Assembly: GCA_020161815.1 (NCBI GenBank)
Contig: JAIUOP010000001.1
Location: 62,001 to 126,000, forward strand
Reading direction: 5' to 3'
Length of the DNA stretch: 64,000 nucleotides
From: Actinomycetota bacterium
Lineage (GTDB): Bacteria; Actinomycetota; Actinomycetes; Actinomycetales; Dermatophilaceae
In this document: positions 44,901-54,859 of the stretch, in pieces
How positions within the stretch are numbered: the first letter of the stretch is position 1
How the letters are laid out: every line of letters begins with the position of its first letter
Program-made: the position numbers and the translations under genes
The notes under the pieces: generated by a model
The model's database searches: none
Told to the model about the DNA's origin: nothing
What the model saw: only the letters and a program-made list of their open reading frames with translations

Positions 44901-46028
44901 TCAGGACAGGGCGTCGATCGAGGCGACGACCTTGGTCTGGACCTCGGACGGGAGCGGCGCGTAGCCGATCTCCTCGAGGCCCTTCTGCACGTCGGAGGAG
45001 GCGAAGTGCGACAGGAAGGCCTTGATGTTCTTGCCCTTCTCGGCGTCCTTGTTCTTGCTGCAGACGATCTCGTAGGTGACGAGGAGGATCGGGTAGGCGC
45101 CGGCCTCCTTGGTCGCGTAGTCCAGCTTGAGGGCGAGGTCGTTGCCCTGGCCGACCTGCGTGGCGGCCGCCACGGCCTTGCCGACCGCCTCGCCGGTGAG
45201 CTCGACGGCGCCGCCACCGTTGTCGATGGAGGCGACCCCGAGCTTGTTGTCCTTGGCGTAGCTCCACTCGACGTAGGTGATGCCACCATCGGTGGACTTC
45301 ACGCCCTCGGAGACACCGGCCGACTTCTCCTTGCCCTCACCGGCACCGGTCCACTTCTTGGCCGGGTCGGCGGTCCAGTTCTCAGCGGCAGCAGCCTTGA
45401 GGTACTTGGTGAAGTTCTCCGTCGTGCCCGACTCGTCGGAGCGGAAGAAGACCTTGATGGGGGTCGCGGGGAGCTTGGCGTCCTTGTTGAGGGCCGCGAT
45501 GGCCGCGTCGTCCCAGCTGGTGATCTTGCCGGAGAAGATGTCGGCGGCGACGGCCGGGGTGAGGACGAGCTTGTCGATCCCCTTGACGTTGAAGGCGATC
45601 GCGATGGGGCCGGTCACCATCGGGATGTTCCACGCAGGAGCACCGCAGAAGGCCTCGGCCTGGGCGGCCTCGGACTGGGCGCCATCCTTGCCCTCGGTCT
45701 TGAGGGCGGAGTCCGACCCGGCGAAGTCGACCTGGCCGGCGATGAACTGCTTGATGCCGGCGCCGGAACCGGTCGGGTTGTAGTTGAGCTTGGCGTCGGC
45801 GCAGGCCTCGCCGTAGGAGGCGATGGCCTCCTCGATGGCGTTCTTCTGCGCCGAGGAGCCCTCGGCGTTGACGGTGCCGCTGAAGCACTCGACCTTGGTC
45901 GCCGACTCGGAGGCGGAGGCCTCGGCGGTCGAGGCCGTGCCCGACGTGTTGTCGGAGCCGCAGCCGGCCAGGGCCAGGGAGCCGAGCAGGGCGGCGCCGG
46001 CCAGCTGGCTGATGCGCATGGTCTTCAC
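44901..46028 (-). CDS. pstS: Phosphate-binding lipoprotein PstS
   Basis: A 375-residue substrate-binding protein. The signal ends with lipobox LAGC (about 20-23), followed by a Ser/Ala-rich linker. The phosphate-site blocks are visible: AEGSSAQKNAIEE (about 54-66), NPTGSGAGIKQF (about 84-95), VDFAGSDSAL (about 100-109), and FRSDESGTTENFTKYL (about 195-210). GTG start; an ATG three codons later is possible. A PHO box lies about 95 bases upstream. Confidence 0.96.
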   Translation of the reverse strand: MKTMRISQLAGAALLGSLALAGCGSDNTSGTASTAEASASESATKVECFSGTVNAEGSSAQKNAIEEAIASYGEACADAKLNYNPTGSGAGIKQFIAGQVDFAGSDSALKTEGKDGAQSEAAQAEAFCGAPAWNIPMVTGPIAIAFNVKGIDKLVLTPAVAADIFSGKITSWDDAAIAALNKDAKLPATPIKVFFRSDESGTTENFTKYLKAAAAENWTADPAKKWTGAGEGKEKSAGVSEGVKSTDGGITYVEWSYAKDNKLGVASIDNGGGAVELTGEAVGKAVAAATQVGQGNDLALKLDYATKEAGAYPILLVTYEIVCSKNKDAEKGKNIKAFLSHFASSDVQKGLEEIGYAPLPSEVQTKVVASIDALS

Positions 46029-46122
46029 TGGGTTACCTCTCGAACGAAGACAGGACTGGGGGTCGGACCGTCAGTGGCCGACGTCTCGGACGCTAGGGAG
46101 GGTGGGTGACGGGTCGGCCCGT

Positions 46123-46144
46123 CGCGGGTGAACGGGGCGTGAAC
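46123..46144 (-). promoter_or_regulatory. PHO box (PhoP-binding direct repeats) upstream of pstS
   Basis: On the minus strand two 11-bp units follow each other without gap: GTTCACGCCCC and GTTCACCCGCG. This is the arrangement known for PhoP sites in Streptomyces (GTTCA-type 11-bp direct repeats). It sits 95-116 bases before the pstS start and implies induction at low phosphate. The rest of 46029-46252 shows no gene. Confidence 0.8.
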
Positions 46145-46252
46145 GATGACCGGCCATTGCCTGTCTCGACCGCGCGCCACAGCCTCCCGGGAGCCGGTGC
46201 GGACCACGAGGCGGCCGTGGCCGAGGTGCCCGCCGACTCCCAGCCCGGGAGG

Positions 46253-47206
46253 TCAGGGCAGGTGGCGCTCGGCGGCGATGATGCGGGCGTCCTCGTCCTG
46301 CCCGACGACGTGGCAGACGAGCGCCTCACCCTTGACCAGCTTGTCCTCGGCCGCCTTCTCGAGCAGGTCCACGACCTGGTCGTGGCGCGGCAGGGCACGG
46401 TCGACGCGCGTCGCCAGGGCTTCCATCAGGTCCGGCAGCACCGGCCCGTGCGAGCAGATGGCACTGGGCTCCCCGCGCTCGAGCAGCCGGACGACGTGCC
46501 GGGCCGCCTTGTGCGGCACCTGCTCGAAGCCCTCCTCCGAGAGGGAGGCCTTGGTGCGGATGCGGAGGCGGGCCGCTGCGGCATACGGGGCAAGGGTGTC
46601 CACGCACCGCACCGACGGGGAGGACACGAGGCGGGTCACGCCGTAGGCCGCGAGCACCGGCGCGAGCGCCGCCGAGCGCGCGCGGCCGCGGGCGTCGAGC
46701 GGGCGGCGCTGGTCGTCCTCGCCGCTGTAGTCGCTGCGGGCGACGGCCTTGGCGTGCCGGACCACGACGAGGGGCCAGGTGTCGAGCCAGCCGTGCTGGT
46801 GGGCCTGGGTCACCGCGAGCAGCTGGTCGCGGTCGCGGGCGTAGTCGAGTCGGCTGTGGGCGTCGTCCACGGGGAGCCAGGCCACCTCGTCGACCTCGTG
46901 GGCCAGCCGCGCCGGTCTCCCGGTGACGGTGGCGGCCCAGTAGCGCACCCGCTTCTCGTCCGGGGTGCCGGTGCGGGACATGACCGTGTAGGTCGCATCG
47001 GGCAGCGGGATGCCCAGGCGCGCCTGCAGGCCGGTCTCCTCGCGGGTCTCGCGCACCGCCGTCACCGGCCAGTCCTCACCCGGGTCGACCTTGCCCTTGG
47101 GCCAGGACCAGTCGCGGTAGCGCGGGCGGTGGATGAGGGCGACCTGGAGCTCACCCCTGCGGATCCGCCAGGGGATGGTCCCGGCGGCCGGAATGGCAGA
47201 AGGCAT
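46253..47206 (-). CDS. NUDIX hydrolase fused to histidine phosphatase (MutT1-like)
   Basis: A 317-residue two-domain protein. The N-terminal NUDIX box is GKVDPGEDWPVTAVRETREE (about 38-57), completing as TGL. The C-terminal part (about 145-300) is a SixA-like histidine phosphatase with VVVRHAKAVARS (catalytic RHx, about 147-158) and SHGPVLPDLM. This layout matches mycobacterial MutT1, which degrades 8-oxo-(d)GTP and diadenosine polyphosphates. Its ATG overlaps the ppk stop (TGATG). Confidence 0.93.
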   Translation of the reverse strand: MPSAIPAAGTIPWRIRRGELQVALIHRPRYRDWSWPKGKVDPGEDWPVTAVRETREETGLQARLGIPLPDATYTVMSRTGTPDEKRVRYWAATVTGRPARLAHEVDEVAWLPVDDAHSRLDYARDRDQLLAVTQAHQHGWLDTWPLVVVRHAKAVARSDYSGEDDQRRPLDARGRARSAALAPVLAAYGVTRLVSSPSVRCVDTLAPYAAAARLRIRTKASLSEEGFEQVPHKAARHVVRLLERGEPSAICSHGPVLPDLMEALATRVDRALPRHDQVVDLLEKAAEDKLVKGEALVCHVVGQDEDARIIAAERHLP

Positions 47207-49524
47207 CAGCGGCGCCGTGCCTTCCGTCGGCGCTTGGCGTGCAGCTCGATGAGGGCATTCTGCAGGTCGGGCAGCGGCTGCCCCTCGTCGTCGAGGTGGT
47301 GCCGGCTCCAGCGACCGTCGGCGCCCAGGGCCCAGTGGGAGTAGTCCCCGCTCATGCCCATCGCCATCGTCTGTCGCAGCTGGGCGACGTGGGCAGGTTC
47401 CTCGATGGCGACGAGGGCCTCGACGCGGCGGTCGAGGTTGCGGTGCATCATGTCCGCGCTCCCGATCCAGGCCTCGGCGCCCTCGGCGCCGTCCCGGCCG
47501 AAGAGGAAGATCCGCGAGTGCTCGAGGAAGCGCCCGAGCACCGAGTGGACGCGGATGTGCTCAGACAGCCCCGGCACGCCCGGTCGAAGCGCGCAGATGC
47601 CGCGCACCCAGACGTCCACCTCGACACCCTCCTGGGAGGCGCGGTAGAGGGCATCGATGGTGGCCTCGTCGACGATCGAGTTGACCTTGATCCCCACGTA
47701 GCCCGAGCCCGCCTCGGCCCGCTCCCGCTCGATCTCCCCGGCGATCCGGTCGAGCAGGCCCTGGCGGACCGAGCGGGGGGCGACGAGGAGGCGCTTGAAC
47801 TTGGTGCGCGGTGCCAGGCCGGAGAGCTGGTTGAACAGCCGCGAGAGGTCGGCCCCGACCTGCTCGTCGTCGGTGAGGAGGCCGAAGTCCTCGTAGATGC
47901 GGGCGGTCTTCGGGTTGTAGTTGCCGGTGCCGACGTGGCAGTAGCGGCGCAGGCCTTCTTCCTCCTGGCGGACCACGAGGGCGAGCTTGCAGTGGGTCTT
48001 CAGGCCGACGATGCCGTAGACGACGTGCACGCCGGCGCGCTCGAGCTTGCGCGCCCAGCTGATGTTGTTGACCTCGTCGAAGCGGGCCTTGATCTCGACG
48101 ACGGCGAGCACCTGCTTGCCCGCCTCGGCCGCGTCGATGAGGGCGTCGATGATCGGGCTGTCGCCAGAGGTGCGATAGAGCGTCTGCTTGATGGCCAGGA
48201 CGCGCGGGTCGGCCGCGGCCTGCTCGATGAAGGCCTGCACGGACGTGGAGAACGAGTCGTACGGGTGCTGCAGGAGCACGTCCTGCTTGCGGATGCTCGC
48301 GAAGAGGTCGCGGGCCTTGGCGCTCTCGGTCGGCGCGAGGTCGGCGTTGGTGCGCGCCACGAACGCCGGGAAGTGCAGGTCCGAGCGCTCGACGTCGGCG
48401 ATGACGTTGAGGGCCCGCAGGTCGAGCGGGGCCGGCAGCCGGTAGACCTCGGCGGGGTGCACCCCGAGCTCGCGCACGATGAGGTCGAGGACGTGGTCAT
48501 CGATCTGGTTGTCCACTTCAAGGCGCACCGGAGGGCCGAATCGCCTTCTCGTGAGCTCCTTCTCGAGCGCGGTGAGGAGGTTCTCGGCGTCGTCCTCCTC
48601 GACCTCGACGTCCTCGTTGCGGGTGACGCGGAAGGTGAAGTGCTCGCGCACCTCCATGCCGGGGAAGAGCTCCCCGAGGTGGGCTGCGATGACGTCCTCG
48701 AGCGGGACGAAGCGCGCGTTGTAGAGATCGAGCGCCCCGTCCGGCCCCTCGACCCGGACCAGCCGCGGCAGGATCTCGGGCACCTTGACGCGGGCGAAGT
48801 GCTCCTTGCCGGTCTTCGGGTTGACGAGGACCACGGCGAGGTTGAGCGAGAGCCCGGAGATGTAGGGGAAGGGGTGGGCCGGGTCGACCGCCAACGGGGT
48901 CAGGACGGGGAAGAGCTGCTCGGCGAAGATCTCCCCGAGCCGGGTCCGCTCGTCGTCCGCGAGCTCGTCCCACCGCACGACACTGACGCCCTCGTCCTCC
49001 AGGGCCGGCCGCACCTGCTCGTGGAAGACCCTCGCCTGGAGGTCGAGGAGGTCATGGGCGACCAGGCCGATCTGCTCGAGCACCTCGCGCGGCTCGAGCC
49101 CGGAGGCGCTCCGGACCGCGATGCCGGTGGCGATCCGTCGCTTGAGGCCGGCGACGCGCACCATGAAGAACTCGTCGAGGTTGCTGGTGAAGATCGCGAG
49201 GTAGCGCGCGCGCTCCAGCAGTGGCACGTGCGGATCCGCGGCGAGCTGGAGCACCCGCTCGTTGAACTGCAGCCAGGAGATCTCCCGGTCCAGGAAGCGG
49301 TCCGGCGCCAGCCCCTCCTCGTCGGCCTCGAGCGTCGCCGCCCCGACCACGCGCATGAACCGCCCGTCCGCCGCCCTCGCCGGCGTCGCCCGGTGCGCGG
49401 CCGGCGAGGCACTGACCAGCGAGACCCTGGGGACGATCCCGGTCTGGTCAGTCTCCGTGGCCTCGGGGTCCGGGGCCCGGTGGGACGGCTGCGGCTGGTG
49501 CGCGCTCGTGGGACGGATGGACAT
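47206..49524 (-). CDS. ppk: Polyphosphate kinase 1
   Basis: A 772-residue PPK1 that makes polyphosphate from ATP. Domains in order: N ([19 protein letters not shown]), head, and two C-terminal phospholipase-D-like domains. The autophosphorylated His is in [14 protein letters not shown]; the second conserved His is in [10 protein letters not shown]. The N-terminal ~60 residues are low-complexity. The [13 protein letters not shown] has AAGGA 8 bases upstream; an ATG three codons earlier is too close to it. It is coupled to the NUDIX-phosphatase gene. Confidence 0.95.
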   Translation of the reverse strand: MSIRPTSAHQPQPSHRAPDPEATETDQTGIVPRVSLVSASPAAHRATPARAADGRFMRVVGAATLEADEEGLAPDRFLDREISWLQFNERVLQLAADPHVPLLERARYLAIFTSNLDEFFMVRVAGLKRRIATGIAVRSASGLEPREVLEQIGLVAHDLLDLQARVFHEQVRPALEDEGVSVVRWDELADDERTRLGEIFAEQLFPVLTPLAVDPAHPFPYISGLSLNLAVVLVNPKTGKEHFARVKVPEILPRLVRVEGPDGALDLYNARFVPLEDVIAAHLGELFPGMEVREHFTFRVTRNEDVEVEEDDAENLLTALEKELTRRRFGPPVRLEVDNQIDDHVLDLIVRELGVHPAEVYRLPAPLDLRALNVIADVERSDLHFPAFVARTNADLAPTESAKARDLFASIRKQDVLLQHPYDSFSTSVQAFIEQAAADPRVLAIKQTLYRTSGDSPIIDALIDAAEAGKQVLAVVEIKARFDEVNNISWARKLERAGVHVVYGIVGLKTHCKLALVVRQEEEGLRRYCHVGTGNYNPKTARIYEDFGLLTDDEQVGADLSRLFNQLSGLAPRTKFKRLLVAPRSVRQGLLDRIAGEIERERAEAGSGYVGIKVNSIVDEATIDALYRASQEGVEVDVWVRGICALRPGVPGLSEHIRVHSVLGRFLEHSRIFLFGRDGAEGAEAWIGSADMMHRNLDRRVEALVAIEEPAHVAQLRQTMAMGMSGDYSHWALGADGRWSRHHLDDEGQPLPDLQNALIELHAKRRRKARRR

Positions 49525-49582
49525 GGGGGTCATCCTTGCAGGACTTCGCCCTCCGGTCACCGGCTTGGGCGGACGGCCGAGG

Positions 49583-50476
49583 TCAGGGCACGGCATACAT
49601 CGCGTCGACGGCGACCGAGGCGAAACCCTCCCGGCGGTAGGTCGCCAGCGCCGCCGTGTTGTCCCCGTCGACGTAGAGTTCGACGGTGGCCAGGCCGAGC
49701 GTGGCCAGGTGCTGCGTCCCCAGCCGGGTGAGCGGTCGGGCCAGTCCACGGCCCTGGTATGCCGGGTGCACCCCCACCGCGTACACCTCTCCTGCCCGGG
49801 TTGACACCGAGGGATCGCTCGCTGCGACCTTGGTCCAGTGGAAGGCGATCGGCCCGGCCTCGGGGTGGGCGTCGTCGGTGACGAGGAAGAAACCGGCGGC
49901 CGAGAACCACGGCTGGGCCATCCGCTGGTGGAGGTCGCCCACCGTGAGCCGCCCCTGCTCGGGGTGGGCCGCGAAGGCGGTGGCGTTGAGGGCCACCCAG
50001 GCCTCGTCGTCGGCTCCCGGCACGAAGGTGCGCGCCGAGAACCCGGGCGGCAGGTCGACCCCGGCAGTGTCGGCCGGGGTGAGGGCCCGCTCCATCCGGT
50101 GCAGCTCGCGCTCGCGGACCAGGCCGACGGAGGAGGCCGCGGCTCGAGCCGGGTCGAGGTCGCCGTGGGCCCAGAGCGTGCGTGCACCAGCGGCCCGGGC
50201 GGCCTGCCACAGCAGGCCGCCGATGCCCTGCCGACGGGCCTCCGGCGAGACCACGAGCTCGGCGGCCCCGATGTCGTCGACCTGCGCATAGCCGACCAGG
50301 CCCGAGTCGCTGGTGGCCTCGAGGTGCACGGTCCCGCCTGCCGGCGGTGCCGCCAGCGCGAGGAGATAGGCCTCGGAGAGCGGCGCCACGCCGTCGGCCG
50401 CCTCGGCCCGCGCCGCGAGGGCCAGCACGGCGGCGGCATCCGGGGTCGAGGTCGAGGTGACCTGCGCGGGGATCAC
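49583..50476 (-). CDS. mshD: Mycothiol synthase MshD
   Basis: A 297-residue tandem GNAT protein that acetylates Cys-GlcN-Ins in the last step of mycothiol synthesis. The first acetyl-CoA motif is [18 protein letters not shown] (about 74-91); the second, catalytic one is [20 protein letters not shown] (about 230-249), followed by [23 protein letters not shown] start. mshD next to glnR is the mycobacterial order. Confidence 0.93.
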   Translation of the reverse strand: MIPAQVTSTSTPDAAAVLALAARAEAADGVAPLSEAYLLALAAPPAGGTVHLEATSDSGLVGYAQVDDIGAAELVVSPEARRQGIGGLLWQAARAAGARTLWAHGDLDPARAAASSVGLVRERELHRMERALTPADTAGVDLPPGFSARTFVPGADDEAWVALNATAFAAHPEQGRLTVGDLHQRMAQPWFSAAGFFLVTDDAHPEAGPIAFHWTKVAASDPSVSTRAGEVYAVGVHPAYQGRGLARPLTRLGTQHLATLGLATVELYVDGDNTAALATYRREGFASVAVDAMYAVP

Positions 50477-50500
50477 CGGGTCCGCCTCACGGGGACCGCC

Positions 50501-51193
50501 TCACGGGGCCGCGGCCTCGGCGTGCGGCGCCTCCTCGGGGACGAAGCGGTAGCCGACATTGCGCACGGTGCCGATGAGGGTCTCGTAGTCGGTGCCGAGC
50601 TTGGCGCGCAGCCGCCTGACGTGGACGTCGACCGTGCGGGTGCCACCGAAGTAGTCGTAGCCCCAGACCTCCTGCAGCAGCTGGGCCCGGGTGAAGACCC
50701 GACCCGGGTGCTGCGCGAGGTACTTGAGGAGCTCGAACTCCTTGTAGGTGAGGTCGAGGACGGAGCCCCGCAGCCGCACCGAGTAGGTGCCCTCGTCGAT
50801 GACGAGCGCACCGGCCGTGATCGCCGGCGCCTCCGGCTCGGTGTCGTGACGGCCGAGGGCGAGCCGGAAGCGGGCCTCGACCTCGGCCGGGCCGGCCGTG
50901 TCGAGGAGGACGTCGTCGACCCCCCAGTCGGCGCTGATCGCCGCCAGGCCGCCCTCGGTGACGACGGCGATGAGCGGGCAGGCCCGTCCGGTCGCGTCGA
51001 TGACACGGCACAGGGACTTCGCGGCGGCCAGCTCCCGGCGGGCGTCCACGAGGAGGAGGGAGACGTCGGGCGCGTCGACGAGTGCGCTGGCCTCGGCCGG
51101 AAGGGTGCGAACATGGTGGTTCAACAGCGCGAGCGCCGGAAGCACCTCGGCGCTCGGCGCCAAGGTGTTCGTCAGCAGCAGGACGTGGGCCAT
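50501..51193 (-). CDS. glnR: OmpR-family orphan response regulator GlnR
   Basis: A 230-residue regulator. The receiver-like domain (about 1-115) keeps the Asp in [11 protein letters not shown] (about 46-56) but lacks the acidic pair near the N-terminus and the usual Lys, as in GlnR, which works without a kinase. The winged-helix domain includes [20 protein letters not shown] (about 143-162) and [13 protein letters not shown] (about 187-199). GlnR controls nitrogen-assimilation genes. Position beside mshD supports the name. Confidence 0.85.
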   Translation of the reverse strand: MAHVLLLTNTLAPSAEVLPALALLNHHVRTLPAEASALVDAPDVSLLLVDARRELAAAKSLCRVIDATGRACPLIAVVTEGGLAAISADWGVDDVLLDTAGPAEVEARFRLALGRHDTEPEAPAITAGALVIDEGTYSVRLRGSVLDLTYKEFELLKYLAQHPGRVFTRAQLLQEVWGYDYFGGTRTVDVHVRRLRAKLGTDYETLIGTVRNVGYRFVPEEAPHAEAAAP

Positions 51194-51208
51194 TGCCCAC
51201 AAGGATAG

Positions 51209-51499
51209 GTGGTGAGGCCGGTGTCGACCCCGACCGATGCTCCCGTGAGACGTGCCGAGGAGTGCGTCCAGGTGCGCTTCTGGGCCGGTGCCCGCGCGGC
51301 GGCCGGGCAGGACCAGGTGGACCTGCCGGTCGCGACCCTCGGTGACCTCCGCACCCAGCTGCAGGCGTGGCGCCCGGCGCTCGCTCCGGTGCTCGAGGTC
51401 TCGAGCCTGCTCCTCGACGGGCTCAACGTGCGCGACGACGATGTCGTGCTCGCCCCCGGCTCGAGGATCGAGGTCCTCCCGCCCTTCGCGGGCGGGTGA
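51209..51499 (+). CDS. MoaD/ThiS-family sulfur carrier protein
   Basis: A 96-residue beta-grasp protein ending in the C-terminal Gly-Gly (EVLPPFAGG) needed for thiocarboxylate formation. [20 protein letters not shown] is MoaD-like. Possible roles are molybdopterin or thiamine sulfur transfer; no activating enzyme is adjacent. Start uncertain between two tandem GTGs and a later GTG. It diverges from glnR with 15 bases between them. Confidence 0.85.
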   Translation: MVRPVSTPTDAPVRRAEECVQVRFWAGARAAAGQDQVDLPVATLGDLRTQLQAWRPALAPVLEVSSLLLDGLNVRDDDVVLAPGSRIEVLPPFAGG

Positions 51500-51506
51500 T
51501 GGGAGG

Positions 51507-52346
51507 ATGCCGGGCGTGGACGAGGTGATCGAGACCCGGGCGAGCCGTCGCGGACGTCCCGCCCGTGAGCCCGAGGCCATGGGCCCGGCGGAGGGCGTGG
51601 AGCCCTCCTTCCAGCTGATCCGCACCCTCACCGTCGCGGCCGTCGCCGGCCTGGTCGTCCTCGCCGCGCACGCCCACCCCACCCTGCTCGCCGCCCTCAT
51701 GGCGTGGGCCGGCGCGGGTCTGGCCTGGGGTTGGGGCGCCGTCGCCAACCTGGCCACCGGATGGCGCACGGGCGCCGTCGTGGCCGGCACCGGCATGCTC
51801 GTCGCCGCGGCCACGGCCTTCGTCGACGACGCGCCCTACCTGCGGCTGGTCCCGGTGGCGCTCGCGGTCGGCCTGGTCGCGATCTTCCTGCTCCAGCTGC
51901 TCCGCAAGGACGGTCGGGCCGAGCTCACCGACGAGGTCGTCGCGACCTGCGGCGGGATCGGCATCCTCGCCTCCGGTGCGGTCATGGTCCCCCTGGCGCG
52001 CATCGACACCGGCCCGGCCGTGGCGACGACGGTCATGGCGGGCGTCGCGGCCGCCCTGCTCACCGACCTCCTCGTCGGCCGCGCCCCGCTGCACGCGTGG
52101 CTGGTGCCGATCGCGATGGTGCTCGGTGGCGCGGCCGGCGTCGGCGTGGCCCTCGCGCTCGGCCCGCTGTCGTGGGGGGCGGGTCTGCTCTTCGGGATGC
52201 TCGCCGGCGCCGTGTCGTATGCCGTGCGCCGGCTCGTCGAGGGCCAGCCACGCGGTGGCGAGGTCCCCGCGCAGGTCGCCGCGGCGATCGCCTCGGTGCT
52301 CTTCGTCGGCGTCCTCGCGATGGTGGCCGCCCTGCTCTTCGCCTGA
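51507..52346 (+). CDS. Polytopic membrane protein of unknown function
   Basis: A 279-residue protein with a charged N-terminus (about 1-36) and seven to eight apparent helices ([51 protein letters not shown] and so on), ending with a helix at the C-terminus. No signature is recognised. The ATG follows GGGAGG; it starts eight bases after the MoaD-like gene and probably shares its transcript. Confidence 0.7.
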   Translation: MPGVDEVIETRASRRGRPAREPEAMGPAEGVEPSFQLIRTLTVAAVAGLVVLAAHAHPTLLAALMAWAGAGLAWGWGAVANLATGWRTGAVVAGTGMLVAAATAFVDDAPYLRLVPVALAVGLVAIFLLQLLRKDGRAELTDEVVATCGGIGILASGAVMVPLARIDTGPAVATTVMAGVAAALLTDLLVGRAPLHAWLVPIAMVLGGAAGVGVALALGPLSWGAGLLFGMLAGAVSYAVRRLVEGQPRGGEVPAQVAAAIASVLFVGVLAMVAALLFA

Positions 52347-52371
52347 CGCGCGCGGCCGGCGCCCTGGCGCC

Positions 52372-52734
52372 TCAGTACACGAGGGCCTGCGTGCCCTCGG
52401 CCATGACCTCCTCGACGAAGCTCGCCGCCCCCCTGATGACCACGCCCGGGACCAGGTCGGCCTCCGTGAGGCTGCGACGACCTGCGCACTGGGCACACAC
52501 GGTGAGGGTGCCCGCGGCGAGGACGGCATCGCGCAGCTCGGTCGCCGGAGCCGCCAGCGGGAGCTGCCAGCCGTCGGCCTCGCCCGGCACGGCCAGCGCC
52601 ACCGCCTCCCCGGTCAGCCACAGGCTGACCTCGACGCCGGAGGCGACCGCCATCGCGGCGACGGTCAGTCCCTGGTTGAGGCGCTCGAGCGCCTCGGGAC
52701 CGTGGGTGATCTTGACGACGAGCCGCTCAGCCAT
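52372..52734 (-). CDS. DsrE-family small protein
   Basis: A 120-residue protein with the DsrE/F-like Rossmann pattern: LVVKITHGPEALERLNQGLT, ASGVEVSLWLTGEAVAL and TLTVCAQCAGRRSL. The CxxC pair (about 80-83) could relay sulfur. No sulfur-transfer partner other than the MoaD-like gene lies nearby. It converges on the membrane-protein gene. Confidence 0.8.
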   Translation of the reverse strand: MAERLVVKITHGPEALERLNQGLTVAAMAVASGVEVSLWLTGEAVALAVPGEADGWQLPLAAPATELRDAVLAAGTLTVCAQCAGRRSLTEADLVPGVVIRGAASFVEEVMAEGTQALVY

Positions 52735-52795
52735 GGACCGACCTTAGGCAGTTGAGGCGACAGCGGGGGGCGAGCACACGGCATACGATCGGGTC

Positions 52796-53305
52796 GTGGC
52801 CTTCACCCTCGACACCGACATGCCTCCCGCCCTCGCCCCGCTCGCGTGGATGATCGGACGCTGGGAGGGGGCCGGCGTCGTCGGCTACCCGACCATCGAG
52901 TCGCGCAACTTCGGGCAGGAGATCACCTGCACCCACGACGGCCGCCCGTTCCTGCGGTGGGAGAGCCGCACCTGGCTGCTCGACGAGGACGGCCAGATGG
53001 TGCGCCCGCTCGCCACCGAGCTCGGCTTCTGGCGGGTGTTCGACCCGCAGCCGGACGGCACCAACGTCGAGCTGCTGCTCGCCCACCCGACCGGCATCGT
53101 GGAGATGTATGCCGGGAAGGCCGCCGACGCCAAGGTCGAGCTGCGCACCGACGGGGTGATGCGCTCGCCGCTGGCCAAGGAGTACAGCGCGGCGAGCCGG
53201 ATGTACGGCTACGTCCACTCCAATCTTATGTGGGTCATGGACATGGCCGCCGTGGGCCAGCCGCTGCAGCCGCACCTCTCGGGTGAGCTCAAGCGCGTCG
53301 AGTGA
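52796..53305 (+). CDS. Nitrobindin-like FABP-family protein
   Basis: A 169-residue beta-barrel protein of the nitrobindin/FABP-like family: LAWMIGRWEGAGVVGYPTIE (about 16-35) is the family signature, then WESRTWLLDEDGQ and LLLAHPTGIVEMYAGK; a His near position 160 (LQPHLSGELKR) fits the heme-iron ligand. Such proteins bind heme and may isomerise peroxynitrite. GTG start. Rv0813c is the mycobacterial counterpart. Confidence 0.88.
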   Translation: MAFTLDTDMPPALAPLAWMIGRWEGAGVVGYPTIESRNFGQEITCTHDGRPFLRWESRTWLLDEDGQMVRPLATELGFWRVFDPQPDGTNVELLLAHPTGIVEMYAGKAADAKVELRTDGVMRSPLAKEYSAASRMYGYVHSNLMWVMDMAAVGQPLQPHLSGELKRVE

Positions 53306-53317
53306 GACGCGGCTGCC

Positions 53318-54364
53318 TCAGGGGATGACGCTGACCCGGTTGGTGTAGTCGCCGAGCCGGTCCTGGCGGATCGCGTCGCCGAGGCTGGCCATCCCCGGCT
53401 CGTCGACGATGTCGATCGACTGGCCGTCGGAGGACCACCCGAAACCGGTGAACGGCGCGGTGATGAAGACGATGTCGCCGCTGCGGACGTTGCGCAGGGA
53501 GAGCGCCTCCTCCCGCATGAAGGAGACCGTCAGGCCCTCGTCGACGACGAGGTTCTTGGTGGCGGCGTCGGTGAACTCGGCGATCTTCAGGGGGTTGGTG
53601 ATGGTCTCGGGGCTGATCACCTTGAGCATCAGGGCCTTGATGAAGGCCTGCTGGCGCCGACCACGCGAGATGTCGCCCTCGCTGAGCTCGTAGCGTTCGC
53701 GGACGAAGGAGAGCGCCTGCTCGCCGTTGAGATCGTTCCAGCCCTGCTTGATGACGACCGGGCCCCCGTTGCCTTGACCGGTGGAGGCCTCCTCCGCGTA
53801 GACCGTGATGCCGCCGACGGCGTCCACCATGCCGGCGAAGCCGTTGAAGTCGGTCTTGGCGACGTGGTCGATCCGGATGCGGAGCTTGTCCTGGAGGGTC
53901 TGGACGAGGAGCGGGGCGCCGCCGTAGGCGTAGGCCGCGTTGAGCTTCGCCTGGCCGTGCCCGGGGATGGACATCCACAGGTCACGCGGGAAGTGGACGA
54001 GGTAGACCTTCGACCTGTCCTCGGGGATGTGCGCCAACACCATGACGTCCGAGCGGCTGGCCGTGTCGCCGGGCCGGGCGTCGGAGCCGATGAGCAGGAC
54101 GTTGAGGCCCTTGGAGGCGAGCACCTCGGCGGCGGTGCCCGGGGCGGTGCCGTCGGCGGCCGCGCTCGGCGTGGGCAGCAGGGCCTCGTGCCGGATGTTG
54201 CTCTCGACCTTCTGGTTGAGGAAGAGGAGGAAGGCGGCGGCCAGGGCGACGACGAGGAAGAGCATCCCGAGGAGCACCCCGAGGATGCGCAGGCCCCAGC
54301 GGGGGCGGCGCCGCCGCCGGCGGTCGTCGGCCTCGGCGGGTGCATTCTCGAGAAGGTCCGTCAC
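53318..54364 (-). CDS. LytR-CpsA-Psr (LCP) family protein
   Basis: A 348-residue type II membrane protein: basic N-terminus DDRRRRRRPRWG (about 13-24), helix (about 26-46), then the LCP domain (about 85-310) with LIGSDARPG, VYLVHFPRDLWMSIPGHG, KLNAAYAYGG, and a basic stretch RERYELSEGDISRGRRQQ that contacts the lipid pyrophosphate. LCP enzymes attach arabinogalactan or teichoic-type polymers to peptidoglycan. GTG start (VTDLLENAP). Confidence 0.93.
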   Translation of the reverse strand: MTDLLENAPAEADDRRRRRRPRWGLRILGVLLGMLFLVVALAAAFLLFLNQKVESNIRHEALLPTPSAAADGTAPGTAAEVLASKGLNVLLIGSDARPGDTASRSDVMVLAHIPEDRSKVYLVHFPRDLWMSIPGHGQAKLNAAYAYGGAPLLVQTLQDKLRIRIDHVAKTDFNGFAGMVDAVGGITVYAEEASTGQGNGGPVVIKQGWNDLNGEQALSFVRERYELSEGDISRGRRQQAFIKALMLKVISPETITNPLKIAEFTDAATKNLVVDEGLTVSFMREEALSLRNVRSGDIVFITAPFTGFGWSSDGQSIDIVDEPGMASLGDAIRQDRLGDYTNRVSVIP

Positions 54365-54436
54365 CCGGCCAGTGTAGGGAGCCGCACCTGCGTCGCGGCT
54401 GTGAAGGGAGGCGTGGGCTGCGCCTACAGTGGAGCG

Positions 54437-54859
54437 ATGGTCGACCTCGGGGATGAGCTGCGGGCGCGCGGGATGCGCCTGACCCGTGGGCGTGAGCGGG
54501 TGCTCGAGGCGGTGCGTGCCGTGGGGCATGCCACCGCCGAGCGGGTCGCGGAGGTGGTGGCCGCCGACGGCGGTCCGCCGCTGTCGCTGTCGACGGTCTA
54601 CCGCAGCCTCGACGCCCTGCAGGAGCTCGGCCTGGTCGGCCACACGCACGTCGACCACCGGGCGCCGGACTACCACGTCGCCGCGCACCCGACCCACATA
54701 CACCTCTCCTGCCGCGGGTGTGGCCGCCTCGAGGAGGTGCCGGCCACGGTGGGTGCCGACTTCGTGGCGGCGGTCGAGGCCCGCGCGGGGTTCCGTGCCG
54801 ACCTCACCCATGCCGCCGTCCACGGCCACTGCCAGAGCTGCCTGGAGGGCCAGCGATGA
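54437..54859 (+). CDS. Fur-family metalloregulator
   Basis: A 140-residue Fur-type repressor. The winged helix spans about 10-70 (GMRLTRGRERVLEAVRAVGH, STVYRSLDALQELGLV). Dimerisation-domain ligands are HIHLSCRGCG (CxxC) and GHCQSCLEG (CxxC), which hold structural zinc. Metal specificity (Fe or Zn) is not readable. It is coupled to ygfZ by an ATGA overlap. No Fur/Zur box was recognised upstream. Confidence 0.9.
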   Translation: MVDLGDELRARGMRLTRGRERVLEAVRAVGHATAERVAEVVAADGGPPLSLSTVYRSLDALQELGLVGHTHVDHRAPDYHVAAHPTHIHLSCRGCGRLEEVPATVGADFVAAVEARAGFRADLTHAAVHGHCQSCLEGQR

